Shown one piece after another: positions 24,445 to 32,657 of a stretch of 32,816 nt of DNA. The notes under the pieces are model-generated. The model was not told the DNA's origin. It was given only the letters and a program-made list of their open reading frames with translations, and searched no databases. Both the position numbers and the translations under genes were made by a program. The stretch covers positions 1 through 32,816 of the forward strand of contig NZ_JAQBOW010000159.1 of NCBI RefSeq assembly GCF_028287845.1. The letters run 5' to 3'. The number at the start of each line of letters is the position of its first letter. Position 1 is the first letter of the stretch. This DNA comes from Mucilaginibacter sp. Its GTDB lineage: Bacteria; Bacteroidota; Bacteroidia; Sphingobacteriales; Sphingobacteriaceae.

Positions 24445-25731
24445 TTATCTTTTCTCAATCTCTACATAATCCTTATTAACAGCGCCTACATAAATTTGGC
24501 GCGGGCGGCCTATTGGCTCTTTGTTTTCTTTCATTTCTTTCCATTGTGCTATCCAGCCCGGCAAACGGCCCAGAGCAAACAAAACGGTAAACATATCAGT
24601 AGGGAAACCTAACGCGCGGTAAATGATACCCGAGTAAAAATCAACATTAGGATATAATTTACGCTCTACAAAGTATGGATCTTTTAAAGCTACTTCTTCC
24701 AGCTTTTTGGCTATCTCCAGTACTTCATCATCAATGCCTAATTTCTCTAATATTTCATCGCAAGCCTTTTTAATGATCTTGGCACGCGGATCGAAGTTTT
24801 TATAAACACGGTGACCAAAGCCCATTAAACGGAAAGGATCGTTTTTATCTTTTGCTTTGTTTATCCATTTATCGGTATCGCCCCCATCTTCTTTAATTTT
24901 CTCCAGCATTTCAATTACCGCCTGGTTGGCACCCCCATGTAGCGGTCCCCATAAGGCAGATATACCTGCAGATACAGAAGCATAAATATTAGACTCGGAC
25001 GAACCTACTATACGCACTGTAGATGTTGAGCAGTTTTGCTCATGATCTGCATGCAGTATTAATAAGGTATTCATAGCGTTTACTACTACCGGGTCAACCT
25101 CAACATCCTCGGTACGCTGACCAAAGGTCATGTTAAGGAAGTTAGTAACATAATCGTATTTATTTTGAGGATAAATAACCGGATGACCTAATGATTTTTT
25201 GTATATCCATGAAACTACAGTAGCCATTTTAGCCAGCATTTTAATAATGCTAAGGTTAAGCTCGTCTTTGCTTTGATTAGGTTTTAAAGATTCAGGATAA
25301 AAAGCCGATAATGAACACACCAATGATGACAATTGACCCATTGGATGAGATTTTGACGGAAAACCATCAAAAAATTTCTTCATATCCTCATGCACTAAGG
25401 TATGGCGGCTTATTTCATATTGGAAACTTTTTAACTGCTCTGCAGTAGGCAAAGTCCCGTATATCAGCAAATAGGCAACCTCTATAAAGGTTGATCGCTC
25501 TGCTAATTGTTCGATGGGATAACCACGGTATTTAAGTATACCCAACTCACCATCTAAAAAAGTGATGGCGCTTTGTGTAGCGCCTGTATTTTTATAACCA
25601 ACATCAAGGGTTACATAACCGCTTTGATCTCTCAATTTTGAAATATCAATAGCTTTTTCACCTTCTGTACCTTCTATAATTGGAAGATCGTATGTTTTAT
25701 CACCTATTTTTAATTGTGCTAAGTCTGACAT
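24445..25731 (-). CDS. gltA: Citrate synthase
   Basis: Citrate synthase condenses oxaloacetate and acetyl-CoA at the entry of the TCA cycle. The 428-residue protein is of the hexameric type II bacterial form: N-terminal small domain (KIGDKTYDLPIIEGTEGEKAIDI), TFLDGELGILKYRGYPIEQLA, the active-site segment LHADHEQNCSTSTVR (first catalytic His), SALWGPLHGGANQAV, GFGHRVYKNFDPRAKI (second His) and the C-terminal catalytic Asp region YPNVDFYSGIIYRALGFP. It ends GRPRQIYVG..YVEIEKR. The gene is monocistronic here, with a terminator downstream. The ATG is at 25729-25731. No unusual residues were noticed. Confidence 0.97.
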   Translation of the reverse strand: MSDLAQLKIGDKTYDLPIIEGTEGEKAIDISKLRDQSGYVTLDVGYKNTGATQSAITFLDGELGILKYRGYPIEQLAERSTFIEVAYLLIYGTLPTAEQLKSFQYEISRHTLVHEDMKKFFDGFPSKSHPMGQLSSLVCSLSAFYPESLKPNQSKDELNLSIIKMLAKMATVVSWIYKKSLGHPVIYPQNKYDYVTNFLNMTFGQRTEDVEVDPVVVNAMNTLLILHADHEQNCSTSTVRIVGSSESNIYASVSAGISALWGPLHGGANQAVIEMLEKIKEDGGDTDKWINKAKDKNDPFRLMGFGHRVYKNFDPRAKIIKKACDEILEKLGIDDEVLEIAKKLEEVALKDPYFVERKLYPNVDFYSGIIYRALGFPTDMFTVLFALGRLPGWIAQWKEMKENKEPIGRPRQIYVGAVNKDYVEIEKR

Positions 25732-25753
25732 AGATAGATTTTTGTATTTGCAA

Positions 25754-25761
25754 CAAATATA
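25754..25761 (-). promoter_or_regulatory. -7 element of the gltA promoter (TATATTTG)
   Basis: On the minus strand TATATTTG at 25761-25754 matches TAnnTTTG and is 22 bases before the gltA start codon. No good TTTG was found at the expected -33 distance. Confidence 0.5.
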
Positions 25762-25896
25762 TGCAAATCTGCGTATAATTTAGCTGTAACTATGGTTGGT
25801 CAATTGTAAAAAAGTTGTCTTATAAATCTTATTTTTAATAAAATATATGCAATTGGTATATTCGTCGCTAAAATCTACTAAAAAATATAATTATTA

Positions 25897-28719
25897 ATGG
25901 CAACAAATGGCCCGCCGGTATTACTAATTTCTATTTACTATAATATAGGCTTACCGTTAATGGCACTTACGGTTATAATTTTTTTTATGATTATTACCTA
26001 TCGGCGCAGCATCCGGAAAGCCGTTGAGTATTACACAGCCAATTTGCCTAACTCTCCGCACCAGCTTAATGCTCTTATTAATTCTCTTAATGATATTATT
26101 TTTGAGTTTAATGAAGATAAAGTTTGCCTGAATGCCTGGTTCAATGAATTTACCGACCGGGTGATTAGCCCTAAAGAATTGGTTGGTAAAAAACTGGAGG
26201 ATATTTTAGGGCATGAACGTGCATTAAAATTCAATACCGCGCTTGATTATGTTATCAACACCCGAAAATCGACAGCTATTGAATATCTTTCTGATCATGG
26301 TACAGGCAACTGGCTCATTGCAAAGCTAACACCGGTATTAGATCGGAGTGGAAATTATACGCATCGTATTTCGGCTTCGGTTACTGATATATCTGAACAG
26401 AAAAGATATGCCGATGCTTTAAAAGAAAACGAGACATTATTACTTGAGGCACAGGAAGTTGCTAAAATTGGCAATTGGTGGTACGATAACAAAACAAAAC
26501 ACACCTACTGGTCTGCCAGTTTAGCAGCCATACTGGAAGTTAACGACGTACCCGAGGGTGTTAGCAAGTATGATTATTATTTAAGCCTGACGCATCCGGA
26601 TGACAGGGATAATTACCGTGATTTTTTGACGAATATTACCTTATCAGGCGAGAAGCAATATGAACACCGTTTAATTACACCATACGGAAACCTGAAATAT
26701 ATTAAATTTGTAAAAGGGGATATCACTTTTGATGAGCATGGAAACGTACTACGCATATTTGGCTTTCTGCAGGATATAACCCAGGTCAGGCTATCAGAAA
26801 AAGCAATAAAAAAAGGCCATACAGAATTAATTGAAGCACTAGCCATTGCAAAAATAGGTAACTGGAACTGGGATACTTCGTCGCGTAAATTGGTATGGTC
26901 TGATGAAATTACTCATATTTTTGAGGCTGAGCCTTTTTTATTCGTCCAATCGGGTTTGTTACGCTTTCTTTTAACGTTTGTACACAGAAACGATAAGTTT
27001 ATTTTACGGCATTTATTTAAAGGCGTTACCAATAATGCCAACTACACCTGTGTTTTTCGTATAGTTACCCCTAATGGTACCATTAAATATGTAAGCGTAA
27101 TTGTTAGTGCACTGCAAAAAAACGAAGATGGCAGCATAGGTAAAATTATAGGCACCTTACAGGATGTTACCGACAGGAAACGGGTAGAAATAGATTATAA
27201 ACGAGCCGAAAACAAATATAAGCTGGTATTAGAAGCTATTAAATTAGCAGCAGTATCATTAGATAACAAGGGCAATATTACTTTTTGTAATCCGCATCTG
27301 GCCAATATATTAGGATATACTCCAAAAGAGATATTGGGCATGAACTGGATGGATTCTTTCCTTCCGCCGAAATTAAATGAGACGGTTAATAACTGGTTTG
27401 TAAGTAACACCATTCCTACACAAAATATAAACCCGGTAGTGTGCCGTAATGGCGAAGAACGCATTATTAGCTGGCAAAACACAATAAGTTATGATGAAAA
27501 TGGCTTGCTGAAAGAAACTACTGCAATTGGCGAGGATATAACCGACCAGCAAAAAGCAACCCGGGAGCTAATATCGGCGAAAGAGATCGCAGAAAGATCA
27601 TCGCGTTTTAAATCTGATTTCTTATCAATAATGAGCCATGAGATAAGAACGCCGATGAACGCGGTTATTGGCACCACCAATTTGTTGTTAAGCGAGGACC
27701 CTAAGCCAGAGCAATTAGATTATTTGAATATCCTCAAATTCTCTGGCGAGAATTTGCTTGATATTATTAATGATATACTTGATTACAATAAAATTGAAGC
27801 TGGTAAATTAGAGCTTAACGATTTAAAGTTTAATATTCATCAACTTACTCAAAAAATAAAGCAATCCTTCCAGTCAAAAGCAATAGAGAAGAAATTAACT
27901 ATTGATTTGCTTATTGACGAGAGTATTCCTGAATATATAACCGGAGATCAAATCCGCCTGAGCCAGATCTTAAATAACCTGATAAGCAATGCGGTTAAAT
28001 TTACCCATAAAGGCATAATATCCATCCATTTACAAGCGGAAAAAACTGATCGTAAGCAGATTACTATTAAGTTTACTGTTACAGACACAGGCATTGGTAT
28101 AGCACCCGAAAACCTGGACATTATATTTGATCCGTTTACACAAGTGCCAATAATTAATAACAGCAATACCGGTGGTACAGGGTTAGGTTTGGCTATCACC
28201 AAACGATTGGTAAATCTTCATAAAAGCAATATTTCTGTTATAAGTGAGCCTGGTAAAGGCACTTCATTCACTTTTACTATTTCATTTATGCTGCCTCAAA
28301 ATGAGTTAAATGTACCGCCTGCTATAAGCAATGCGCCAATGCTTAACCTATATGGAATGAACGTATTGGTAGTTGACGATAATAAAATGAACTTGCTTAT
28401 TGCTTCAAGATTCTTAAAAAAATGGCAGGCAAATGTTGAGGAAGCGCTAAACGGACAAATAGCAGTTGATATGGTTAATAATAAAGCTTATGACCTAATA
28501 ATAATGGACCTGCAAATGCCGGTAATGGATGGCTTTGAAGCAACACGGATCATAAAAAACAGTAATGCCGCTATACCAATTATAGCACTTACCGCTGATG
28601 CAATGCCCGAAACTTATGCTAAAGCATTGGCTGCAGGCATGAGCGATTATTTGACCAAACCATTTGTACCGGCTATATTCTTTGAAAAAGTTGCCCGGTA
28701 TTACAAGCAGGTTATTTGA
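25897..28719 (+). CDS. Multi-PAS hybrid sensor histidine kinase with C-terminal receiver
   Basis: A 940-residue signalling protein. One membrane helix (about 12-33) anchors it; there is no periplasmic sensor domain. Four PAS-type modules follow: about 50-170 (ending ASVTDISEQKRY), 175-300 (AKIGNWWYDNKTKHTYWS), 305-430 (AKIGNWNWDTSSRKLVWSDE) and 435-555 (FCNPHLANILGYTPKEILGMNW). Modules two and three look like a duplication with PAC ends (FGFLQDIT; GTLQDVTDRKR). Then comes a HisKA dimerisation helix with SIMSHEIRTPMNAVIG (phospho-accepting His581), an ATPase domain with NLISNAVKF, DTGIGI and GGTGLGLAI, and a receiver domain with VVDDNKMN and phospho-accepting Asp871 in IMDLQMPVMDG, plus LTADAM and YLTKPF. 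No partner regulator is adjacent, so the output probably goes through a phosphorelay elsewhere. The ATG is at 25897. Confidence 0.94.
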   Translation: MATNGPPVLLISIYYNIGLPLMALTVIIFFMIITYRRSIRKAVEYYTANLPNSPHQLNALINSLNDIIFEFNEDKVCLNAWFNEFTDRVISPKELVGKKLEDILGHERALKFNTALDYVINTRKSTAIEYLSDHGTGNWLIAKLTPVLDRSGNYTHRISASVTDISEQKRYADALKENETLLLEAQEVAKIGNWWYDNKTKHTYWSASLAAILEVNDVPEGVSKYDYYLSLTHPDDRDNYRDFLTNITLSGEKQYEHRLITPYGNLKYIKFVKGDITFDEHGNVLRIFGFLQDITQVRLSEKAIKKGHTELIEALAIAKIGNWNWDTSSRKLVWSDEITHIFEAEPFLFVQSGLLRFLLTFVHRNDKFILRHLFKGVTNNANYTCVFRIVTPNGTIKYVSVIVSALQKNEDGSIGKIIGTLQDVTDRKRVEIDYKRAENKYKLVLEAIKLAAVSLDNKGNITFCNPHLANILGYTPKEILGMNWMDSFLPPKLNETVNNWFVSNTIPTQNINPVVCRNGEERIISWQNTISYDENGLLKETTAIGEDITDQQKATRELISAKEIAERSSRFKSDFLSIMSHEIRTPMNAVIGTTNLLLSEDPKPEQLDYLNILKFSGENLLDIINDILDYNKIEAGKLELNDLKFNIHQLTQKIKQSFQSKAIEKKLTIDLLIDESIPEYITGDQIRLSQILNNLISNAVKFTHKGIISIHLQAEKTDRKQITIKFTVTDTGIGIAPENLDIIFDPFTQVPIINNSNTGGTGLGLAITKRLVNLHKSNISVISEPGKGTSFTFTISFMLPQNELNVPPAISNAPMLNLYGMNVLVVDDNKMNLLIASRFLKKWQANVEEALNGQIAVDMVNNKAYDLIIMDLQMPVMDGFEATRIIKNSNAAIPIIALTADAMPETYAKALAAGMSDYLTKPFVPAIFFEKVARYYKQVI

Positions 28720-28786
28720 GGGTGAAGATTGGTTATTAAAGATTGGGCCTGTCTTTTTTATAATTTCGACGCACTTAACATAATGT

Positions 28787-28821
28787 ATCTTCAATCTTCA
28801 ATCTTCAATCTTCAATCTTCA
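28787..28821. repeat. Heptanucleotide tandem repeat (ATCTTCA)5
   Basis: Five perfect 7-bp units run from 28787 to 28821. The last three bases supply the TGA stop (minus strand) of the MacB-like permease, so changes in copy number would leave the protein unchanged. The spacer's left side (28722-28752) has inverted relatives (TGAAGATTGG, AAAGATTGGG). Confidence 0.95.
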
Positions 28822-30066
28822 ATTAGATCGTATCGCTTCAACAGGATCAAGTTTTGATGCAAACCACGCCGGCACAATACCAGATACTATACCAATACCA
28901 ACAGATGTACCCAAGCCTATAATTATGTTTTTCATGTAAAGCACAACACCAATATCTGCCACCCATTTCACTAAAAATGTGCCGCCATATACCATTAATA
29001 ATCCTATCAGCCCACCCATGAGGCAAAGAATAATAGCCTCTATTAAAAATTGCAATAAGATAAAGTAGTTTTTGGCCCCCAACGATTTTTGAATACCTAT
29101 AATATTGGTACGCTCTTTTACAGAAACAAACATAATATTAGCTATGCCGAACCCGCCTACCAGTATAGAGAATAAACCAATTATAAAACCGGCAATATTA
29201 ATTACTTTAAATACAATATCTAATTGATCAGAAAGCATGGTGCTTTCATTTAAGGCAAAGTTATCCTCCTGGTTTGATCTTAAACTGCGAATAGAACGCA
29301 TTAAGCCTTTAATTTCGCCTTTTACTTCCACTATTGGGATGCCGTCTTTACCCCTTACAATAATCGAAGGGCGATATTTTTCATTTTGAACATCAATTAT
29401 ATTATGGGCAAAGTTTAGCGGCAGTAAAACTTCTTTATCAGCAGATATACCCAGCATGTCTTTACCTTCTTTGGCAAACACCCCTATAATGGTTACAAAC
29501 CTGCCCATTACTTTAATTTGCTTGCCAACAGCAGTGCCTCCCGGAAATAAATTTTCGGCAATATCATTTCCTATTATAGTAACTGGCGCACCCGTTTTTG
29601 ATTCCATTTCGGTAAAATACCGGCCATCCTGAAAATCAAAGTTCCAGGTTTTATTATGGTCTTGGGTAACCGCGTCAATTTGTGCACCATCAACCGTATT
29701 ACTTCCGTATTTTATAGTACGGTTATCAATACCAATTTCGTAAGAGATAGCTTCGGCTGTTTGGCTGCGTCTTTGTAATTCATCAAAATCCTTTAGTTTT
29801 GATACCGGGCGCTGCATAAATTTCCACCAGGGATATTCGCCGTCTGATACCCATGGCCATTTTTCAACGTAAACACTATTACTGCCTAATTTATTTACAC
29901 TTGTTTGCAGGTTATCGCGCAGCGTATCAACCGCCGAAAAAACAGCAATTATGGTAAATATACCGATGGTAACCCCTAATAACGATAGCAATGTACGCAG
30001 CCTGTTTTGCCTAAGGGCATCATAAGCAAACAGAAAGCTTTCTCTGAAAAGTTTTAAAAATATCAT
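28819..30066 (-). CDS. MacB-like ABC transporter permease (MacB_PCD/FtsX)
   Basis: A 415-residue inner membrane protein of the mechanotransmission (MacB) type. The first helix (about 24-46, LLSLLGVTIGIFTIIAVFSAV) is followed by a large periplasmic MacB_PCD domain (about 50-280), then three helices in an FtsX domain (about 285-405) with FSILVGGFGIANIMFVSVKERTNIIGIQKSLGAK and the end motif PAWFASKLDPVEAIRSN, which are diagnostic. Such permeases need a separate ATPase and often a membrane-fusion protein and outer-membrane channel; none is encoded next to it. It may export a peptide or lipoprotein or act in envelope maintenance. The start ATG (30064-30066) is only 11 bases below a 20-bp perfect hairpin in the leader, which may limit translation. 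Confidence 0.92.
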   Translation of the reverse strand: MIFLKLFRESFLFAYDALRQNRLRTLLSLLGVTIGIFTIIAVFSAVDTLRDNLQTSVNKLGSNSVYVEKWPWVSDGEYPWWKFMQRPVSKLKDFDELQRRSQTAEAISYEIGIDNRTIKYGSNTVDGAQIDAVTQDHNKTWNFDFQDGRYFTEMESKTGAPVTIIGNDIAENLFPGGTAVGKQIKVMGRFVTIIGVFAKEGKDMLGISADKEVLLPLNFAHNIIDVQNEKYRPSIIVRGKDGIPIVEVKGEIKGLMRSIRSLRSNQEDNFALNESTMLSDQLDIVFKVINIAGFIIGLFSILVGGFGIANIMFVSVKERTNIIGIQKSLGAKNYFILLQFLIEAIILCLMGGLIGLLMVYGGTFLVKWVADIGVVLYMKNIIIGLGTSVGIGIVSGIVPAWFASKLDPVEAIRSN

Positions 30067-30077
30067 AGGCTGTGATT

Positions 30078-30125
30078 ACACAGATTTTTAAATTGAGATT
30101 GCAAACTCAATTTAAAAATCTGTGT
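30078..30125 (-). promoter_or_regulatory. 20-bp perfect hairpin in the leader of the permease gene
   Basis: Bases 30078-30097 (ACACAGATTTTTAAATTGAG) pair without mismatch with 30106-30125 around an 8-nt loop. In the mRNA of the minus-strand permease gene the stem ends 11 bases before the start codon. The outer part (GATTACACAGATT at 30075-30087) is an inverted copy of a repeated word in this spacer. Confidence 0.85.
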
Positions 30126-30272
30126 TATGTCTTAGATGTTTATATTGGCATTAAGTTACATTAATTAGTTAATAAGCTTAAAATAAAAACAGTTAACTTA
30201 AATCAAATGTATAATAAGTGCATCAAATCAACTAATCAGTGTAATCCATAATATAATCGGTGCAATCAAGAA
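30119..30272. repeat. Degenerate direct repeats of the form AATCNGTGNAATC
   Basis: Relatives of one word recur: AATCTGTGTTATG (about 30117), AAGTGCATCAAATC (about 30217), AATCAGTGTAATCC (about 30234) and AATCGGTGCAATCAAG (about 30256), plus an inverted copy at 30075-30087. They lie around the two divergent -7 elements of the permease gene and queA. Confidence 0.5.
30204..30231 (-). promoter_or_regulatory. Candidate promoter of the permease gene (TTG-N17-TACATTTG)
   Basis: On the minus strand TACATTTG at 30211-30204 fits TAnnTTTG, with TTG at 30231-30229 17 bases upstream. The transcript would include the 20-bp leader hairpin. Confidence 0.5.
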
Positions 30273-30282
30273 TAATTATTTG

Positions 30283-30290
30283 TACATTTG
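30283..30290 (+). promoter_or_regulatory. -7 element of the queA promoter (TACATTTG)
   Basis: TACATTTG lies 26 bases before the queA ATG and matches TAnnTTTG. It is the same octamer as the divergent element at 30204-30211. No clear -33 TTTG is seen. Confidence 0.55.
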
Positions 30291-30316
30291 CGCCCTGAAA
30301 ATTCATATATATAAGC

Positions 30317-31366
30317 ATGAAATTATCTCAATTTAAATTCAATTTACCCGAATCATTAATTGCACACACACCCGCCGCTACCCGCGACGAATCGCGTTTA
30401 ATGGTATTACACCGTGATTCTGGCAAGATTGAGCATAAAGTTTTTAAAGACGTTCTGGATTATTTTGACGACCAGGATGTTATGATACTTAACAATACCA
30501 AGGTATTCCCTGCCCGCATGTACGGCAATAAAGAAAAAACAGGAGCTACTATTGAAGTATTTTTGTTAAGAGAGCTAAATAAAGAGCTCCGTTTATGGGA
30601 TGTTTTAGTTGATCCGGCACGTAAAATACGTGTGGGTAACAAATTATATTTTGGTGATGATGATTTGTTAATTGCCGAAGTTGTTGATAATACCACATCG
30701 CGCGGTCGTACTATTAGGTTTTTGTTTGATGGTACGGAAGAAGAGTTTCGCCGTAACGTAGAAATATTAGGCGAAACACCGCTGCCTAAATACATAAAAC
30801 GTAAAGCTACTGCCGAAGATAAAGAACGCTATCAAACCATTTTTGCCAAGCACGAAGGCGCTGTTGCGGCCCCTACCGCAGGCTTACACTTTAGCCGCGA
30901 GTTAATGAAACGCCTTGAACTTAAAGGTGTTGAATTTGCCGAAGTTACCCTGCATGTTGGTTTAGGAACTTTCCGCCAGGTTGAGGTTGAGGACCTGACC
31001 AAGCATAAAATGGACTCTGAGCAAATTATCATTGAGCAAAGGCAAGCCGATATAGTAAACCGTGGTATTGAACGTAAAAAACGTATTTGCGCCGTTGGCA
31101 CCACCAGTATGCGCGCTATTGAGTCGGCCGTATCTGCAAGCAAAACTTTAAAACCGGTAAATGACTGGACCAGCAAATTTATATTTCCGCCATACGAGTT
31201 TAGTATAGCAAATTCAATGATCACCAATTTCCACACACCAGAATCAACGTTGTTAATGATGGTATCTGCATTTGGCGGTTATGAACATGTTATGAATGCT
31301 TACGAAGTGGCGATAAAAGAAAAGTATCGCTTTTATAGTTATGGCGATGCAATGCTGATTATATAA
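30317..31366 (+). CDS. queA: S-adenosylmethionine:tRNA ribosyltransferase-isomerase (QueA)
   Basis: QueA transfers and isomerises the ribosyl part of S-adenosylmethionine onto 7-aminomethyl-7-deazaguanine in tRNA, making epoxyqueuosine in the queuosine pathway. The 349-residue protein is full length and carries the family signatures: [54 protein letters not shown], the strongly conserved [33 protein letters not shown], and [20 protein letters not shown] near the end. The ATG at 30317 is preceded by a TACATTTG promoter element. ispD follows after a terminator 72 bases later, so the two are likely separate transcripts. No other queuosine gene is in the window. Confidence 0.97.
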   Translation: MKLSQFKFNLPESLIAHTPAATRDESRLMVLHRDSGKIEHKVFKDVLDYFDDQDVMILNNTKVFPARMYGNKEKTGATIEVFLLRELNKELRLWDVLVDPARKIRVGNKLYFGDDDLLIAEVVDNTTSRGRTIRFLFDGTEEEFRRNVEILGETPLPKYIKRKATAEDKERYQTIFAKHEGAVAAPTAGLHFSRELMKRLELKGVEFAEVTLHVGLGTFRQVEVEDLTKHKMDSEQIIIEQRQADIVNRGIERKKRICAVGTTSMRAIESAVSASKTLKPVNDWTSKFIFPPYEFSIANSMITNFHTPESTLLMMVSAFGGYEHVMNAYEVAIKEKYRFYSYGDAMLII

Positions 31367-31484
31367 TTAAGATTTGAGATATTATATATGGGATTTGAGA
31401 CAAACTCAAATCCCATTTTTTTTATAATTTAGCCACCCATGAGCAATCCCGATCTCAAATCTCAAATCTTAAATTCCAAATCTA
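31367..31484. repeat. Inverted low-complexity repeat spanning the queA-ispD junction
   Basis: TTAAGATTTGAGAT (31367-31380) has an exact inverted match at 31459-31472. Between and around lie further GATTTGAGA and TCTCAAATC copies (31392-31400, 31405-31412, 31452-31460). The right arm is inside the ispD reading frame (codons 5-14). Confidence 0.85.
31388..31416 (+). terminator. Rho-independent terminator of queA
   Basis: A perfect 12-bp stem (ATGGGATTTGAG, 31388-31399, with 31405-31416), a 5-nt loop ACAAA and eight following T residues. It lies 21 bases past the queA stop. Confidence 0.88.
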
Positions 31485-32152
31485 ACTACGCCATTATAGT
31501 AGCCGGTGGTTCGGGTAGCAGGATGCTGTCGGTAGTGCCGAAGCAATTCTTATCACTTAATGGTATTCCGGTTTTGATGCATACCATGTTTGCCTTTTAC
31601 CAAAGCCAATCACAGCCGCAGCTTATCCTGGTACTTCCTGCTGATTTCCATGACTATTGGAACCAACTTTGTAAAACCCATAATTTCACCGTCCCGCACC
31701 AGTTAGTAAATGGTGGCGAAACACGTTTTCATTCTGTTAAAAATGGGTTGAAACTGGTACCAGACAACCAGCAGGCGCTTATAGCAGTGCATGACGCGGT
31801 TAGACCGCTTACTAATCGCGAGATAATTGACGAGTCATATCAAAGTGCAGCTAAACACGGCAATGCCATTGCGGCCGTTAAAAGCCGAGATTCAGTAAGG
31901 CAATTAAAAGGCGGCATTTCTACCCATTTAAACCGCGACGAAATTTACCTGGTACAAACACCCCAAACTTTTCAATCGGCCCAACTTAAAAAAGCATATC
32001 AGCAACCCTATCATGCTAAATTCACTGATGACGCAAGTGTGGTTGAAGAAATGGGCGTTAAAATAAATTTAATTAACGGCAGTTATCAAAACATTAAAAT
32101 AACTTTTCCTGAAGATATTGCTATTGCAGAGTTATTGTTGAAAAACAAATAG
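31439..32152 (+). CDS. ispD: 2-C-methyl-D-erythritol 4-phosphate cytidylyltransferase (IspD)
   Basis: IspD joins CTP and 2-C-methyl-D-erythritol 4-phosphate in the non-mevalonate isoprenoid pathway. The 237-residue protein has the nucleotide-binding motif YAIIVAGGSGSRM (about residues 17-29) followed by PKQFLSLNGIPVLMHT, GGETRFHSVKNGL, the HDAVRPLTNREII motif, VQTPQTFQ and TDDASVVEEMG, all typical. The first 16 residues (MSNPDLKSQILNSKSN) precede the usual family start and are largely encoded by a repeat arm (31451-31480); no other ATG lies between 31439 and the conserved core, so this start is used, though a non-ATG start nearer the core cannot be excluded. It converges with sixA, with 12 bases between the stops. 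Confidence 0.95.
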   Translation: MSNPDLKSQILNSKSNYAIIVAGGSGSRMLSVVPKQFLSLNGIPVLMHTMFAFYQSQSQPQLILVLPADFHDYWNQLCKTHNFTVPHQLVNGGETRFHSVKNGLKLVPDNQQALIAVHDAVRPLTNREIIDESYQSAAKHGNAIAAVKSRDSVRQLKGGISTHLNRDEIYLVQTPQTFQSAQLKKAYQQPYHAKFTDDASVVEEMGVKINLINGSYQNIKITFPEDIAIAELLLKNK

Positions 32153-32164
32153 ACTTCGAAAATC

Positions 32165-32647
32165 TTAGCCGTTATCTTTTGGTGTATCGTAATAAACTAA
32201 TTTACCACTTTTATCGCTTACAGCCGCCCACGTTTCTATATCAAATTCTATTAATGCCACGGCACCGGGAGGCACGCTATATATTTCACCTGTTAAATGG
32301 TAAAGAACTTGCCCTATGCCGGGATTATGGCCCACTAGTCCAATAAAATTATGTGTATCAATTAATTGGCTAATTATATCAACAAGCTCATCCTGCCCGG
32401 CCTCATAAATACTGCTGACCTCTTCGGCCGCCGGTATAGCTAAATGTTGCGAGAAAACATTGGCCGTACTCATTGTACGCAAAGATGGGCTTGATACCAA
32501 TAGCTGCGGAATATATGCATGTTGCTTTAACCGCCCGGCCATTATTGCGGCATCTTGTAAACCCGACGGTTTTAATGGCCGCTCAAAGTCTGTAAAGCCG
32601 GTTTCGTGGGTGGCTTTAGCATGCCTTATTAACAATAGTTTTTTCAT
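32165..32647 (-). CDS. sixA: SixA-type phosphohistidine phosphatase (histidine phosphatase superfamily)
   Basis: A 160-residue branch of the phosphoglycerate-mutase-like fold. The catalytic motif LLLIRHAKA (His about residue 9) is at the N-terminus, with ERPLKPSGLQDA, the second Arg region LVSSPSLRTMSTANVF and the distal His in LVGHNPGIGQVLYHL. E. coli SixA removes phosphate from the HPt domain of a hybrid kinase; whether this homologue acts on a phosphorelay (a hybrid kinase is encoded at 25897-28719) is only a guess. The ATG at 32645-32647 gives the standard MKKLLLIRHAKA start; the open frame extends further upstream but runs over the end of the preceding gene. It is 10 bases downstream of the beta-barrel gene, suggesting an operon. 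Confidence 0.9.
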   Translation of the reverse strand: MKKLLLIRHAKATHETGFTDFERPLKPSGLQDAAIMAGRLKQHAYIPQLLVSSPSLRTMSTANVFSQHLAIPAAEEVSSIYEAGQDELVDIISQLIDTHNFIGLVGHNPGIGQVLYHLTGEIYSVPPGAVALIEFDIETWAAVSDKSGKLVYYDTPKDNG

Positions 32648-32657
32648 AGTAAATTTG

